This document shows positions 9,780 through 17,235 of a stretch of DNA of 28,894 nt, one piece after another (the stretch's first letter is position 1; each line of letters starts with the position of its first letter). The notes below the pieces were generated by a model. The model was not told the DNA's origin. It saw only the letters and a program-made list of their open reading frames with translations, and did not search any database. The stretch comes from Porphyromonadaceae bacterium UBA4259. Its GTDB lineage: Bacteria; Bacteroidota; Bacteroidia; Bacteroidales; Muribaculaceae. A program made the translations under genes and the position numbers. The stretch is taken from assembly GCA_002396125.1 (NCBI GenBank), contig DGWL01000096.1, positions 1-28,894 of the forward strand, written 5' to 3'.

Positions 9780-10049
9780 GTGACCATTGAGTCAACTTTC
9801 CTGGCGGCAAACATGGATGTGGGTAAATATGAATTAATTTGTGTATGTATTGGTGGTTTCTTGCCCACTGATATGAAATTTGAGGTGGTTGAATCGGGTC
9901 CCTCGGCCATCGAGCGGCCTTCGGTTGCTAATGACGAATCGCTGGAACAAAACAATGCATGGTATGACCTGCAAGGACGCAAGCTTCCGGGCAAGCCCAC
10001 CGAGCCGGGGCTCTACATCGTAGGTGGAAATAAGGTTCTGGTCAAGTAA
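9780..10049 (+). CDS. Orphan T9SS-like C-terminal tail ORF (possible gene remnant)
   Basis: An 89-residue ORF beginning 11 bases after the skp stop. The GTG at 9780 is the longest start; an ATG at 9813 is an alternative. There is no signal peptide. Residues about 60-89 (AWYDLQGRKLPGKPTEPG, then LYIVGGNKVLVK) match the type A sorting tail found at the very end of secreted Bacteroidales proteins. Only about 60 unremarkable residues precede it, so the cargo domain of a secreted protein seems to be missing. The start overlaps AGGAGGTGA (9775-9783), a perfect Shine-Dalgarno-like string, unusual in this phylum, although it sits too close to the GTG and too far from the ATG to serve either well. It could be a decayed 3' end of a lost gene or a small real protein. 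I favour remnant but cannot decide. Confidence 0.5.
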   Translation: MTIESTFLAANMDVGKYELICVCIGGFLPTDMKFEVVESGPSAIERPSVANDESLEQNNAWYDLQGRKLPGKPTEPGLYIVGGNKVLVK

Positions 10050-10074
10050 ATCAGGCCTGAATTCACTTTAAAAC

Positions 10075-10119
10075 AATGCCGGCGTGCAAGGGTTCTGAGC
10101 CCACTTGCACACCGGCATT
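10075..10119. terminator. Bidirectional terminator between convergent genes
   Basis: AATGCCGG.GTGCAAG (10075-10090) pairs with CTTGCAC.CCGGCATT (10104-10119), about 15 pairs with one mismatch. T-rich DNA follows on both strands. It sits between the plus-strand tail ORF (stop at 10049) and the minus-strand transglycosylase (stop at 10144). Confidence 0.8.
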
Positions 10120-10143
10120 TCTATCTTTATTGTCCAGGTTGTG

Positions 10144-12339
10144 TTATCTCTTCTTGCTTGAAGACTTTGGCTGAACAGTGTTGTTGCTCTTTGAAGAGGA
10201 TTTTGAACTCTTCGACTCCTTGGGTTGTTCCTGCTTCTTGGCGGGCTCTTGCGAGCGTTTGCTCGACCTGCGCTCGTTCTTTGCCGAGTCTTGCTTAGCG
10301 TGCTGCTGCCTTGACGACGACTTGTGCTCCTGCCTTTCGTTTTGTCCATTTGGCATGATAACCCTGCCGCGTGAGTCCTTCTTGGGGATGAGGATGGTCT
10401 CGCCAATGCGAATGTTGTCGTCCTTGAGACCGTTGGCACGCTTGATGTCTTCAATCGACACTCCATTGCGCTCGGCCAGGCGAGTGAGGTTGTCGCCCTC
10501 CTTAACGGCGTGCTTGATGGGCTTCTCGGCCTCGCGGCGGCGACGCTCTTCCTCGGCCTTCTTGCGTGCGGCTTCCTCGGCTGCTTTCTTCTTGGCAGCT
10601 TCTTCCTGGCGTTTCTTCTTAGCGGCCTCGTCGCGGCGCTTCTTGGCGGCGGCTTCCTCGGCAGCTTTCTTCTTGGCTAGCTCTTCCTGGCGTTTCTTGC
10701 GTGCGGCCTCGTCGGCGCGGCGCCTGGCTGCCGCCTCTTCTTCTTGCTGACGACGCAGGCTCTCGTCATAGTTTGACTGCTTGTTGCTGTTGTAATTGTT
10801 GCTATTGCTGCTATTGTTGCTATTGTTGTTGCGCTGTGGCACGGGCACGTTTTGCTGCCCTGCGGGCTGCTGATTGCGCTGGCTGCGCTCGGGAACGTAG
10901 CGGCTGTCGCCATCGTAGTGTCCGCTACCTTGCTGCGAATTGCGATAGCTGTTACTATTATTGTAATTGTTGTTGCTGGGCATGTTGTTGCTTGCGTAGG
11001 TGGGCTGCTGGTTGCTCTCGGCCATGCCTCCCATCACCGTCTCCACGTTGTAGCCCTTGCGCACCACTTTGAGCACTTGTCCCTTGTGCAGGGTGGTGCT
11101 GGAAAGGTTGTTGAGTTCCATGAGGTCGTCATATTGCATGCCATAGCGGTCGGCGATGTCGATAAAGTCCTCGTCGTCGGTCACCTCATGATATTCAATG
11201 CCGTTGCTGGCCATGTTGTCGCGCTCGTCATCGATAATCGATTTCACGTCGCCCGGTTGAACTATCTCGCGTGGGTCGAACTGCTTGCGGTGATAGTTGG
11301 TGATTTTGTCCTCGGCCATGATGTAGCTGTAGATTTGCTGCGATGGCAGAGCCAGCGAGTAGCTCTTGCTTGAGTTGCCGGGAATCACATCGCTGCGATA
11401 TTGCGGGTTGAGAATCCTGATTTCGTCGAGAGGAATGTTGAGCACCTGCGAGATTTGGCTGAAGTAGATGCGGTTGCGCACCTGCACGGTGTCGATAATG
11501 AGTGGCTTCTTGGTGAGGGTGGGACTGATGTTGTGCTCCTTGTAGTAGGCCATCACATAGTTGGCTGCGATGAAAGCGGGCACATAGCCGCGTGTCTCCT
11601 TGGGCAGGTAATTGTAAATCTCCCAAAAGTCGGGGTTCTCGGTGCCGGTGCGGCGAATGGCCTTGTTGACGTTGCCGGGGCCGCAGTTATAGGCCGCGAT
11701 GGCCAGCGACCAGTCGTGGTAGGTGTTGTAGAGCTGCTTGAAGTAGACTGCCGCCTTCTCGCTTGAGCGGTAAGGGTCGCGGCGCTCGTCGACGAGCGAG
11801 TTCACTTCCAGTCCCAATCCCTTGCCGGTGGCAACCATGAACTGCCACAATCCACCGGCGCCGGCAGGCGACACGGCGTTGGGGTTGAGCGCACTCTCAA
11901 TGATGGGGATGTACTTGAGCTCCAGTGGCATCTGGTGGCGCTCAAGGGCATCCTCAAAGATGGGCATGTAGTAGGGGCTCATGCCAAGCATTTGAGCCAC
12001 CAGAGTGCGGCTGCGTTTCACATAGCGCTCAATGTAGCTCTTCACGATTTGGTTGAAAGGCATCTCAATCACGGTGGGCAGAGCCTTGAGTCGCTTGATG
12101 TACTCGGCATCGCTCACCTCACCATAGTTGCGGTTCTCGATGTTGCTCTGGTCGATGATGGCATAGTTCTTGAGATACCAGTTTTCCATCATCTCCTTGG
12201 TGTCGGTCTCGAAACTCGAGGGGTAGACGATGGCGTTGTCGGTAATCGACTCCTTGAGCGACAAGATGTTCTTGGCATTACCGGCAACGAATGTTGAAAA
12301 CAGGGTAATTGTTGTTAAAACTAAAACTTTATATTTCAT
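10144..12339 (-). CDS. mltD: Membrane-bound lytic murein transglycosylase D with two LysM domains
   Basis: 731 residues with an N-terminal signal peptide (about 1-22). An SLT domain covers about residues 110-280. It contains PIIESALNP with the expected catalytic Glu148, then SPAGAGGLWQFM and AAYNCGPGNV, all hallmarks of family 1 lytic transglycosylases, which cleave glycan strands of peptidoglycan. A first LysM-like domain is at about 382-427 and a clear second one at 608-653 (AVKEGDNLTRLAERNGV...GETILIP). Between them lie an Asn/Ser/Gln-rich linker (about 445-525) and a highly charged Ala/Lys/Glu/Arg helical stretch (about 528-605) made of a repeated 27-28-residue unit. The C-terminal 80 residues are Lys/Ser-rich. 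The linkers are much longer than in E. coli MltD. It is last in the minus-strand ParA-ParB-DUF5683-MltD cluster, 45 bases after its neighbour, and ends at the terminator at 10075-10119. Confidence 0.9.
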   Translation of the reverse strand: MKYKVLVLTTITLFSTFVAGNAKNILSLKESITDNAIVYPSSFETDTKEMMENWYLKNYAIIDQSNIENRNYGEVSDAEYIKRLKALPTVIEMPFNQIVKSYIERYVKRSRTLVAQMLGMSPYYMPIFEDALERHQMPLELKYIPIIESALNPNAVSPAGAGGLWQFMVATGKGLGLEVNSLVDERRDPYRSSEKAAVYFKQLYNTYHDWSLAIAAYNCGPGNVNKAIRRTGTENPDFWEIYNYLPKETRGYVPAFIAANYVMAYYKEHNISPTLTKKPLIIDTVQVRNRIYFSQISQVLNIPLDEIRILNPQYRSDVIPGNSSKSYSLALPSQQIYSYIMAEDKITNYHRKQFDPREIVQPGDVKSIIDDERDNMASNGIEYHEVTDDEDFIDIADRYGMQYDDLMELNNLSSTTLHKGQVLKVVRKGYNVETVMGGMAESNQQPTYASNNMPSNNNYNNSNSYRNSQQGSGHYDGDSRYVPERSQRNQQPAGQQNVPVPQRNNNSNNSSNSNNYNSNKQSNYDESLRRQQEEEAAARRRADEAARKKRQEELAKKKAAEEAAAKKRRDEAAKKKRQEEAAKKKAAEEAARKKAEEERRRREAEKPIKHAVKEGDNLTRLAERNGVSIEDIKRANGLKDDNIRIGETILIPKKDSRGRVIMPNGQNERQEHKSSSRQQHAKQDSAKNERRSSKRSQEPAKKQEQPKESKSSKSSSKSNNTVQPKSSSKKR
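10558..10722 (-). repeat. Coding tandem repeat (Lys/Ala/Glu helix) in the transglycosylase
   Basis: Two near-identical in-frame units of about 84 and 81 bases encode residues about 540-567 and 568-594 of the transglycosylase (pattern RR.DEAA.KKRQEE.AKKKAAEEAA.KK). Both protein and DNA are conserved between units. This points to recent unit duplication and probable length variation between strains. Confidence 0.7.
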
Positions 12340-12384
12340 AACTTTATAATATTTTCTGAATTATAATCTTTTCAGAGTGTGTGT

Positions 12385-13095
12385 CTAGAAATCAAGCGAG
12401 CATCCCAGCCCTATTGCGGGCAGGCGTGAGCCGTGGTTGTCGAGAACCGCCGGGCCCCAGCTCATCGACAGGTCGGGCGTGACGTCGAAGTGCATCATCG
12501 AGGCATCGACATAGGCGTCAACCACATTGAGCAGGTAGACGGCCGCGATGCCTATTATGCAGATGTCGCGATAGCGCCGGTAGTAGTCCTTGCGGTTCTT
12601 GAGCGTGCTGGTGAGCCACGACTTGTCGAGATCGCTCTCCTTGACGGTGGGTGGATAAAAATCCATGTAGCTGCGCGTGTTGGGGTCGTTGTCGCTGATG
12701 TCGCGGTAGGCCTTGGAATAATCATTAAGCATACGGTTGTTCCAAGTGGTGCCGTAGGTTAGTCCCACAAAGGCTCCAATGATTATGGGCAGCTTCCAGT
12801 AGCGGTGGTTGTAGATTTGACCTAAGCCCGGGCACAATGCCGAGAGCCACATGGCGCGCATGGGGTTGGGATTGAACCGCAGCTTGCTGTCGAGCGCGGC
12901 GGCACCGGGTGTTTCCACCTTGCCGGTGAGCATCACGGTGCTGTCGGCCACCACCACAGTGTCGGTGCTTATTGTAATATCGGCACTGGGGGTTGTGACA
13001 TTTTGAGCCGCCGCACCGGCACAGGCAATGCAGCACAGTAGCATCAAGGCCATTGCGCGCAGTGTGATTGTGACGTTGTGAGCAGCTTGTTTCAT
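12385..13095 (-). CDS. DUF5683 domain membrane protein
   Basis: A 236-residue protein with an N-terminal hydrophobic signal (about residues 14-30, ending AAAQ) and the core of the Bacteroidota DUF5683 family: RFNPNPMRAMWLSALCPGLGQIYNHRYWKLPIII is split across about residues 72-106, with the PGLGQIYN motif visible. Hydrophobic segments at about 100-115 and 178-195 suggest membrane insertion. The function of the family is not known. Its position between parB (17 bases upstream) and the lytic transglycosylase (45 bases downstream) suggests co-transcription. I recall this order from other Bacteroidales genomes, which would link it loosely to segregation or envelope work; that is inference. Confidence 0.85.
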   Translation of the reverse strand: MKQAAHNVTITLRAMALMLLCCIACAGAAAQNVTTPSADITISTDTVVVADSTVMLTGKVETPGAAALDSKLRFNPNPMRAMWLSALCPGLGQIYNHRYWKLPIIIGAFVGLTYGTTWNNRMLNDYSKAYRDISDNDPNTRSYMDFYPPTVKESDLDKSWLTSTLKNRKDYYRRYRDICIIGIAAVYLLNVVDAYVDASMMHFDVTPDLSMSWGPAVLDNHGSRLPAIGLGCSLDF

Positions 13096-13112
13096 GTCTT
13101 ACTAAGTGTCAA

Positions 13113-13994
13113 TCACTTATTTTTTAAACGGTCAAAGATAGTAATTATTCTGTCAAGGTCATCGTCGCTGTTGAAGGCAAATGTTATTTTTCCTTTACCC
13201 TTGGCGTCGCAGGTCATCTTCACCGGCACGCCAAAAGCCTTGGTCAGGTGATTGGTGAGGATGTCGAAGTCGCTGTTGCTGCGGCGCTTGGGCTGTTGCT
13301 TGGCAACGTCGCCGGTGGCAGTGAGGCTCTCTTGGTAGTCCTTGACGAGCTGTTCCACTTGGCGAACCGATAAACCTTTTTTAATGGTCTCATTATAGAA
13401 TTTTAACTGCACAGTTGGGTCGTCGACAGCCAGCAGTGCGCGTGCGTGGCCCATGTCGAGTGCCTTGTCGCGCAATCCCAGCTGAATCTCGGCCGGTAGC
13501 TTGAGCAGTCGCAGGAAGTTGGCAATGGTGGTGCGCTTCTTGCCTATGCGCTCGCTCAGTCGCTCCTGAGTGAGGTTGTACTGGTCGATGAGCTTGCGTA
13601 GCGTCAGTGCTATTTCAATGGCGTTGAGGTCCTCACGCTGGATGTTCTCGATGAGTGCCATCTCGGTCAGCTCGGTGTCGTTGGCGTCGCGAATGTAGGC
13701 AGGCACGCTTTTCAGTCCCGCTTTCTTGGCGGCGCGATAGCGTCGCTCGCCCGAGATAATCTGGTACTTGTCGTCGTTGACGCGACGCAGCGTGAGTGGC
13801 TGTATGATGCCAATCTCGCGGATTGATGCCGCCAACTCCTCGAGCGCATCCTTGTCAAACGTGGTGCGCGGCTGGTCGGGGTTGGGGGCAATCTGGTCAA
13901 CGGGTATGTCGTTAATTGCGCTCGATCCGCTCGTCTGCAGGTCGTCCATTGTGATTAGCGAGTCAAGTCCTCGTCCTAACGCGTTTCGTTTCAT
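13113..13994 (-). CDS. parB: ParB chromosome partitioning protein
   Basis: 293 residues, the usual ParB/Spo0J length. It begins with the typical NALGRGLDSLI leader, which in this family activates the ParA ATPase. The ParB CTPase/nuclease-fold domain spans about 28-120, with GERRYRA at 82-88 and ENIQREDLN at 116-124. The helix-turn-helix that binds parS is at about 141-165 (LTQERLSERIGKKRTTIANF), and a C-terminal dimerisation region covers about 235-293. It loads on parS sites near the origin and segregates the chromosome with ParA. No obvious parS palindrome is seen in this window. A separate promoter (TAACTTTG, 14044-14051) sits in the 98-base gap to parA, so parB may have its own transcript in addition to read-through. 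Confidence 0.95.
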   Translation of the reverse strand: MKRNALGRGLDSLITMDDLQTSGSSAINDIPVDQIAPNPDQPRTTFDKDALEELAASIREIGIIQPLTLRRVNDDKYQIISGERRYRAAKKAGLKSVPAYIRDANDTELTEMALIENIQREDLNAIEIALTLRKLIDQYNLTQERLSERIGKKRTTIANFLRLLKLPAEIQLGLRDKALDMGHARALLAVDDPTVQLKFYNETIKKGLSVRQVEQLVKDYQESLTATGDVAKQQPKRRSNSDFDILTNHLTKAFGVPVKMTCDAKGKGKITFAFNSDDDLDRIITIFDRLKNK

Positions 13995-14043
13995 ATACTA
14001 TCTTTGTGTTCTAGTCTTTCTTTGTAAAAATGTTTTTAGTCTG

Positions 14044-14076
14044 CAAAGTTACGAAAAAAAAGTGTAACCGTGGCAA
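14044..14076 (-). promoter_or_regulatory. Probable parB promoter
   Basis: On the minus strand TAACTTTG (14044-14051) is a perfect -7 consensus. A TTG lies at 14074-14076 with a 22-base spacer, slightly long. The start of transcription would fall about 40-50 bases before the parB ATG. Confidence 0.5.
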
Positions 14077-14092
14077 TGAGTGTCTGTTAATG

Positions 14093-14860
14093 TTACTTTT
14101 TGTCCTTGTCGATGAGCTCTTGGGCGAGTTGCATGTGGCTGATGGCGCCGCGACTTTGCGGGTCGTAGAGCACTGCCGGCAGGCCATGACTTGGGGCTTC
14201 GCTCAAGCGCGTGTTTCGCGGAATAACGGTGGTGAACACGATGTCGCCAAAGTGACTCTTGAGCTCCTCGTAGATTTGGTTGGCCAGTCGAAGCCTGGCG
14301 TCATACATGGTGAGCAGGAATCCCTCAATGTGGAGCCTGGTGTTGAGTTTCGACTTGATGATGCGAATTGTGTTGAGCAACTTGCTGATGCCTTCTAGGG
14401 CGAAATACTCGGCCTGAACGGGAATAATGACACTGTCGGCCGCCGAGAGGGCGTTCACAGTAATGAGTCCAAGCGATGGGCTGCAGTCGATGAGGATGTA
14501 GTCATAGTCGAGCCCGGTGGATGTGAGCAACTTGTGCAACACTTTCTCGCGGTTAGGCATGTTGATGAGTTCAAGTTCGGCTCCCACCAGGTCAATGCGT
14601 GAGCCCAGCACGTCAAGGTTGTCGACACACGACTTGACTTTCGCGCTCTCAATGGGATATTCGTCGACGAGACATTCGTAGATTGACGATTGCAACTGCT
14701 TTGGGTCAATTCCCAGCCCCGAAGTGGCGTTGGCCTGAGGGTCGGCATCAATGAGTAGTACCTTTTTTTTACACATAGCCAGCGATGCCGCCAGGTTGAT
14801 TGATGTTGTGGTTTTGCCCACGCCGCCTTTTTGATTGGCTATTGCTATTATTTTTGTCAT
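14093..14860 (-). CDS. parA: ParA/Soj chromosome partitioning ATPase
   Basis: 255 residues, typical of chromosomal ParA. The deviant Walker A motif (QKGGVGKTTT) is at about residues 10-19 with both signature lysines (11 and 16). The A' motif VLLIDADPQ is at 34-42 and the ILIDCSPSLG motif at about 122-131. There is no N-terminal helix-turn-helix, so this is the chromosomal Soj type rather than the plasmid type I-a class. ATP-bound ParA dimers coat the nucleoid and are released by ParB, moving the origin region. It lies 98 bases upstream of parB and 45 bases after the ABC permease gene on the same strand, so the ABC genes and parA may share a transcript; I see no strong separate promoter in that 45-base gap. 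Confidence 0.95.
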   Translation of the reverse strand: MTKIIAIANQKGGVGKTTTSINLAASLAMCKKKVLLIDADPQANATSGLGIDPKQLQSSIYECLVDEYPIESAKVKSCVDNLDVLGSRIDLVGAELELINMPNREKVLHKLLTSTGLDYDYILIDCSPSLGLITVNALSAADSVIIPVQAEYFALEGISKLLNTIRIIKSKLNTRLHIEGFLLTMYDARLRLANQIYEELKSHFGDIVFTTVIPRNTRLSEAPSHGLPAVLYDPQSRGAISHMQLAQELIDKDKK

Positions 14861-14905
14861 GATGTATTCGGGTGGTGTTTTATTATCTTGAATAGTGCTT
14901 GTGTT

Positions 14906-16138
14906 TTAGGCACCTTGTATCCACAAGGCGTTAATCTTGCGCTTGATAGCGATTATGTTGCCGGTGGTGATGAGTGCCATGATAATGATTGCCACAACGA
15001 TGGCGATAATCACAGTGCCGCCACTGGTGCCGAGTGCTTGCAGCGTGGGCAAGTAATAGGCACGTGCCAGTAGCATGATGATGATGGCGAGCACGAGCAC
15101 CGCGGCATTGATGGCTACCACCATGCTGATGTAGGTGCGCGAAACTTGTGCCGGTGAGTAGCCCAGCAGTAGCAGGTCTTGCAGTTTCTTGGTGTTCTTC
15201 TGCAGCAGCAGGTAGATGCTGAGCATTAGCACGAAGAAGGATAGCAAGCTGATGATGATGCCCACAATGATGACAATGGTCACTACCAGAGTGAGAAAAT
15301 ATTGAGCCTTGCCTTGCTGCATCTTGTCGCCGGCCACCTGATAGCCATGGTCGTTGAGGTAGTCTTGCATCTTAACGTCGCCGGGGCTGTTGACCTCGAC
15401 GATGAGGCGCGACGGGTTGCGGTCAATGCCACTGCCGTAGCGCTCGTTGCTCCAGCGCATAAAGTCCTCGGGAACAACGATGGTGTTGAGGCGATTGGAA
15501 AATCCCACAATGCGCCCTTTAAGTGTGTCGTAGTTGCCGTTGCCGCGCAAGGTGAACTCCAGCGGCACTCGCGACACGATGCCTTCGCTGATTTGTGGCA
15601 AGCCTTGACTTGCCGCGAAACCGAAGTTGTAGAGCGACAGGTAGTCGCGCGACATAATCACCGGTATCTCGGGACGGTCGGGGTTGAACTTCCAGTCGCT
15701 GTCGGTAACATCAATAAACTCGGTGGGGATAGACTCAAAAAATAGCATCGTGCCCATTGAGCGGCCACCCACACCCCCCACGCCAAGCGTGGCATAGAGG
15801 CTGTAGTCGTTGCTCGAGAACTTGCCCACCTTGCGGCACCAGGGTTGAGCTTCAATGTCGGCAATAGCCTCGGGCGAGAACTCGTTGTTTCCGCCCAGCA
15901 ATGTGCCGGCGGTCGATACCGCTTTTGTGATAATGAGGTAGTCCTTCTTGATAAAGCTTTCCTCGTCGTTGAAAATGGGGCGCACGTCCTGGTGGAATTG
16001 CACAGCGAGTATCACTATCGTGAGGCCAATGAGGCTAGCTAGCGAGAATCCCACAAGCTGTGCCGGGCTGATGTGCTTTTTCAACAGTTTCCACATCAAT
16101 CCCTTGCTGCTATTGTCGTTGCCGGTTTTATTGCTCAT
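14906..16138 (-). CDS. FtsX/MacB-type ABC transporter permease
   Basis: 410 residues. One membrane segment near the N-terminus (about 27-46) is followed by a large extracytoplasmic domain (about 47-278), then three segments (about 281-312, 337-358 and 375-395). This four-segment layout with a big periplasmic domain is that of type VII (MacB/LolCE/FtsX) ABC permeases, which transmit ATPase motion to the periplasm rather than moving substrates through a channel. Its start overlaps the last 4 bases of the ATPase gene, so the two are translationally coupled and form one transporter. The substrate or role is not evident. No MacA-like adaptor or outer-membrane factor is adjacent. The next gene downstream is parA. 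Confidence 0.8.
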   Translation of the reverse strand: MSNKTGNDNSSKGLMWKLLKKHISPAQLVGFSLASLIGLTIVILAVQFHQDVRPIFNDEESFIKKDYLIITKAVSTAGTLLGGNNEFSPEAIADIEAQPWCRKVGKFSSNDYSLYATLGVGGVGGRSMGTMLFFESIPTEFIDVTDSDWKFNPDRPEIPVIMSRDYLSLYNFGFAASQGLPQISEGIVSRVPLEFTLRGNGNYDTLKGRIVGFSNRLNTIVVPEDFMRWSNERYGSGIDRNPSRLIVEVNSPGDVKMQDYLNDHGYQVAGDKMQQGKAQYFLTLVVTIVIIVGIIISLLSFFVLMLSIYLLLQKNTKKLQDLLLLGYSPAQVSRTYISMVVAINAAVLVLAIIIMLLARAYYLPTLQALGTSGGTVIIAIVVAIIIMALITTGNIIAIKRKINALWIQGA

Positions 16139-16779
16139 AGCTTAAACTCCTTGTCTACAGTGATTTTAACATTGTTGCCAACCGAGGTTGAAATAATACC
16201 TGCTCCCTGACGTGCGGCCTCGTCGCTCACCATTTGCGCCACAATGGCATTGTTGGCATCGTCGAGGTGGCTCACGGGTTCGTCGAGCAGGATGAAATCG
16301 CATGGCTGGCACAGTGTGCGCACTATTGCCACGCGCTGTTGCTGCCCAATGGACAGGCGTGCCACAGGGCTGTCGATTTTCTCTCCTATGCCCAGCTGTT
16401 CCATCATTGCCACAATCTCTTGTGTGCTCTTGTGGCCGGTGATGCTGTTCTTGAGCTGAATGTTTTCCATTGCGGTGAGTTCGGGAAAGAGACGCATGTC
16501 TTGGGCAAGATAGGCGATGTGATGGGTGCGAACTTTGCACCACTCGTCGACCGAGAGTTGCTTTATATCGCGCCCATCGAAGGCCATAGTGCCGCTATAA
16601 TCAATGCGGTAGCCATAGATGTAGCTGCACAGCGATGACTTGCCGGTTCCGCTCTCGGCGCTGATGAGGTAGTGCTTGCCACGCTCAAATTTAACCTCGC
16701 GGAGCCATATCTCGCTGCCCGTGTCGGGGCGACCCGCAAACACGGCAGGCAAGGTGTTGTGAAGTGTTATGCTGTTCAT
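16135..16779 (-). CDS. LolD/MacB-like ABC transporter ATP-binding subunit
   Basis: 214 residues, a single ABC ATPase domain. Walker A is at 42-49 (ESGTGKSS), the Q-loop Gln near 93 (YLAQDMRLFPELTA), the signature LSIGQQQRV at 142-150, Walker B ILLDEP at 163-168 and the D-loop SHLDD at 170-174. Two points are unusual. The signature reads LSIGQ rather than LSGGQ, and the position where the H-loop histidine is expected (after Walker B, around residues 195-201) reads IISTSVGNN with no histidine. The family typically powers lipoprotein release, macrolide export or cell-wall hydrolase control; the specific role here is unknown. It overlaps the FtsX-like permease gene by 4 bases and is first in its operon. 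Confidence 0.85.
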   Translation of the reverse strand: MNSITLHNTLPAVFAGRPDTGSEIWLREVKFERGKHYLISAESGTGKSSLCSYIYGYRIDYSGTMAFDGRDIKQLSVDEWCKVRTHHIAYLAQDMRLFPELTAMENIQLKNSITGHKSTQEIVAMMEQLGIGEKIDSPVARLSIGQQQRVAIVRTLCQPCDFILLDEPVSHLDDANNAIVAQMVSDEAARQGAGIISTSVGNNVKITVDKEFKL

Positions 16780-16809
16780 TTCAAAATAGTCGTGTTTTAT
16801 AGCCTATTA

Positions 16810-16845
16810 ATGCGGCTTGACGAGCAAAGTGCTGGGGAGCCGCAT
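16810..16845 (-). promoter_or_regulatory. Leader hairpin of the ABC transporter operon
   Basis: ATGCGGCT (16810-16817) and AGCCGCAT (16838-16845) form a perfect 8-base stem in the predicted 5' untranslated region, between the -7 element at 16858-16865 and the ATPase start at 16779. It has no T-tract, so it is more likely an mRNA-stability or regulatory structure than a terminator. Confidence 0.4.
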
Positions 16846-16957
16846 CAAAACATTTTGCAAAAATAACCATTTCCACGCAATGATAAGCCATATTTAAGTA
16901 TTTTTATAATAAGGTGTATTTGTTTGACAAACGGCTAGTGTTGATATATAAAATAAG

Positions 16958-16982
16958 AATCCCTGGCATCGCGCCGGGGATT
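16958..16982 (-). terminator. Strong GC hairpin, probable terminator on the minus strand
   Basis: AATCCCTGGC and GCCGGGGATT form a 10-pair stem (one G-T pair) with a 5-base loop. Read on the minus strand it is followed by CTTATTTTATATAT, so it fits an intrinsic terminator downstream of the DUF486 gene. On the plus strand it is instead followed by TTAACCTTCTAA and a short ORF. Confidence 0.55.
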
Positions 16983-17028
16983 GCTTAACTAATTAACCTT
17001 CTAATACCATTAACATAAACCTTAAACA

Positions 17029-17082
17029 ATGAAAAAGAAATCGTCATCACGACGTTTAGGATTTCATAACCTTAAAAACTAA
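17029..17082 (+). CDS. Possible 17-residue leader peptide
   Basis: ATG to TAA encodes MKKKSSSRRLGFHNLKN, a very basic short peptide. It follows a GC hairpin (16958-16982) and TTAACCTTCTAA (16993-17004). No plus-strand gene follows for over 600 bases, so a classical attenuator role is unclear. A similar arrangement occurs at 25880-25973. This is an observation only; coding is not established. Confidence 0.25.
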   Translation: MKKKSSSRRLGFHNLKN

Positions 17083-17235
17083 TACCATGAAAACTGATGC
17101 AAAGATAGTGTATTTTGTGTTATAGAACATAATTTTTTGGCAAGAAAATGCCAAAATATGCAGAAAATTAACCAAGTTTAACAAATATGCGGTATTTTTG
17201 AATAAATACACCCTATTTATACCAAAGGCTTGGCG

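Larger units (their letters stand above)
16780..17235. other. Gene-free region upstream of the ABC operon
   Basis: I see no ordinary gene. Its contents include a minus-strand -7 element TATTTTTG (16858-16865) likely serving the ABC operon. Inside the resulting leader is a hairpin ATGCGGCT/AGCCGCAT (16810-16845). Further along are the GC hairpin and mini-ORF module at 16958-17082, and an AT-rich inverted repeat TTTTGGCA/TGCCAAAA (17135-17156). Confidence 0.5.

Noticed and set aside
10178..10750. Cys/Leu/Ala-rich plus-strand ORF
   Set aside because: It is the antisense shadow of the Lys/Glu-rich repeat region of the transglycosylase.
13113..14860. parS site near parAB
   Set aside because: I looked for a centromere-like palindrome (TGTTTCACGTGAAACA type) and found only short CACGTG-like fragments elsewhere, not a full site.
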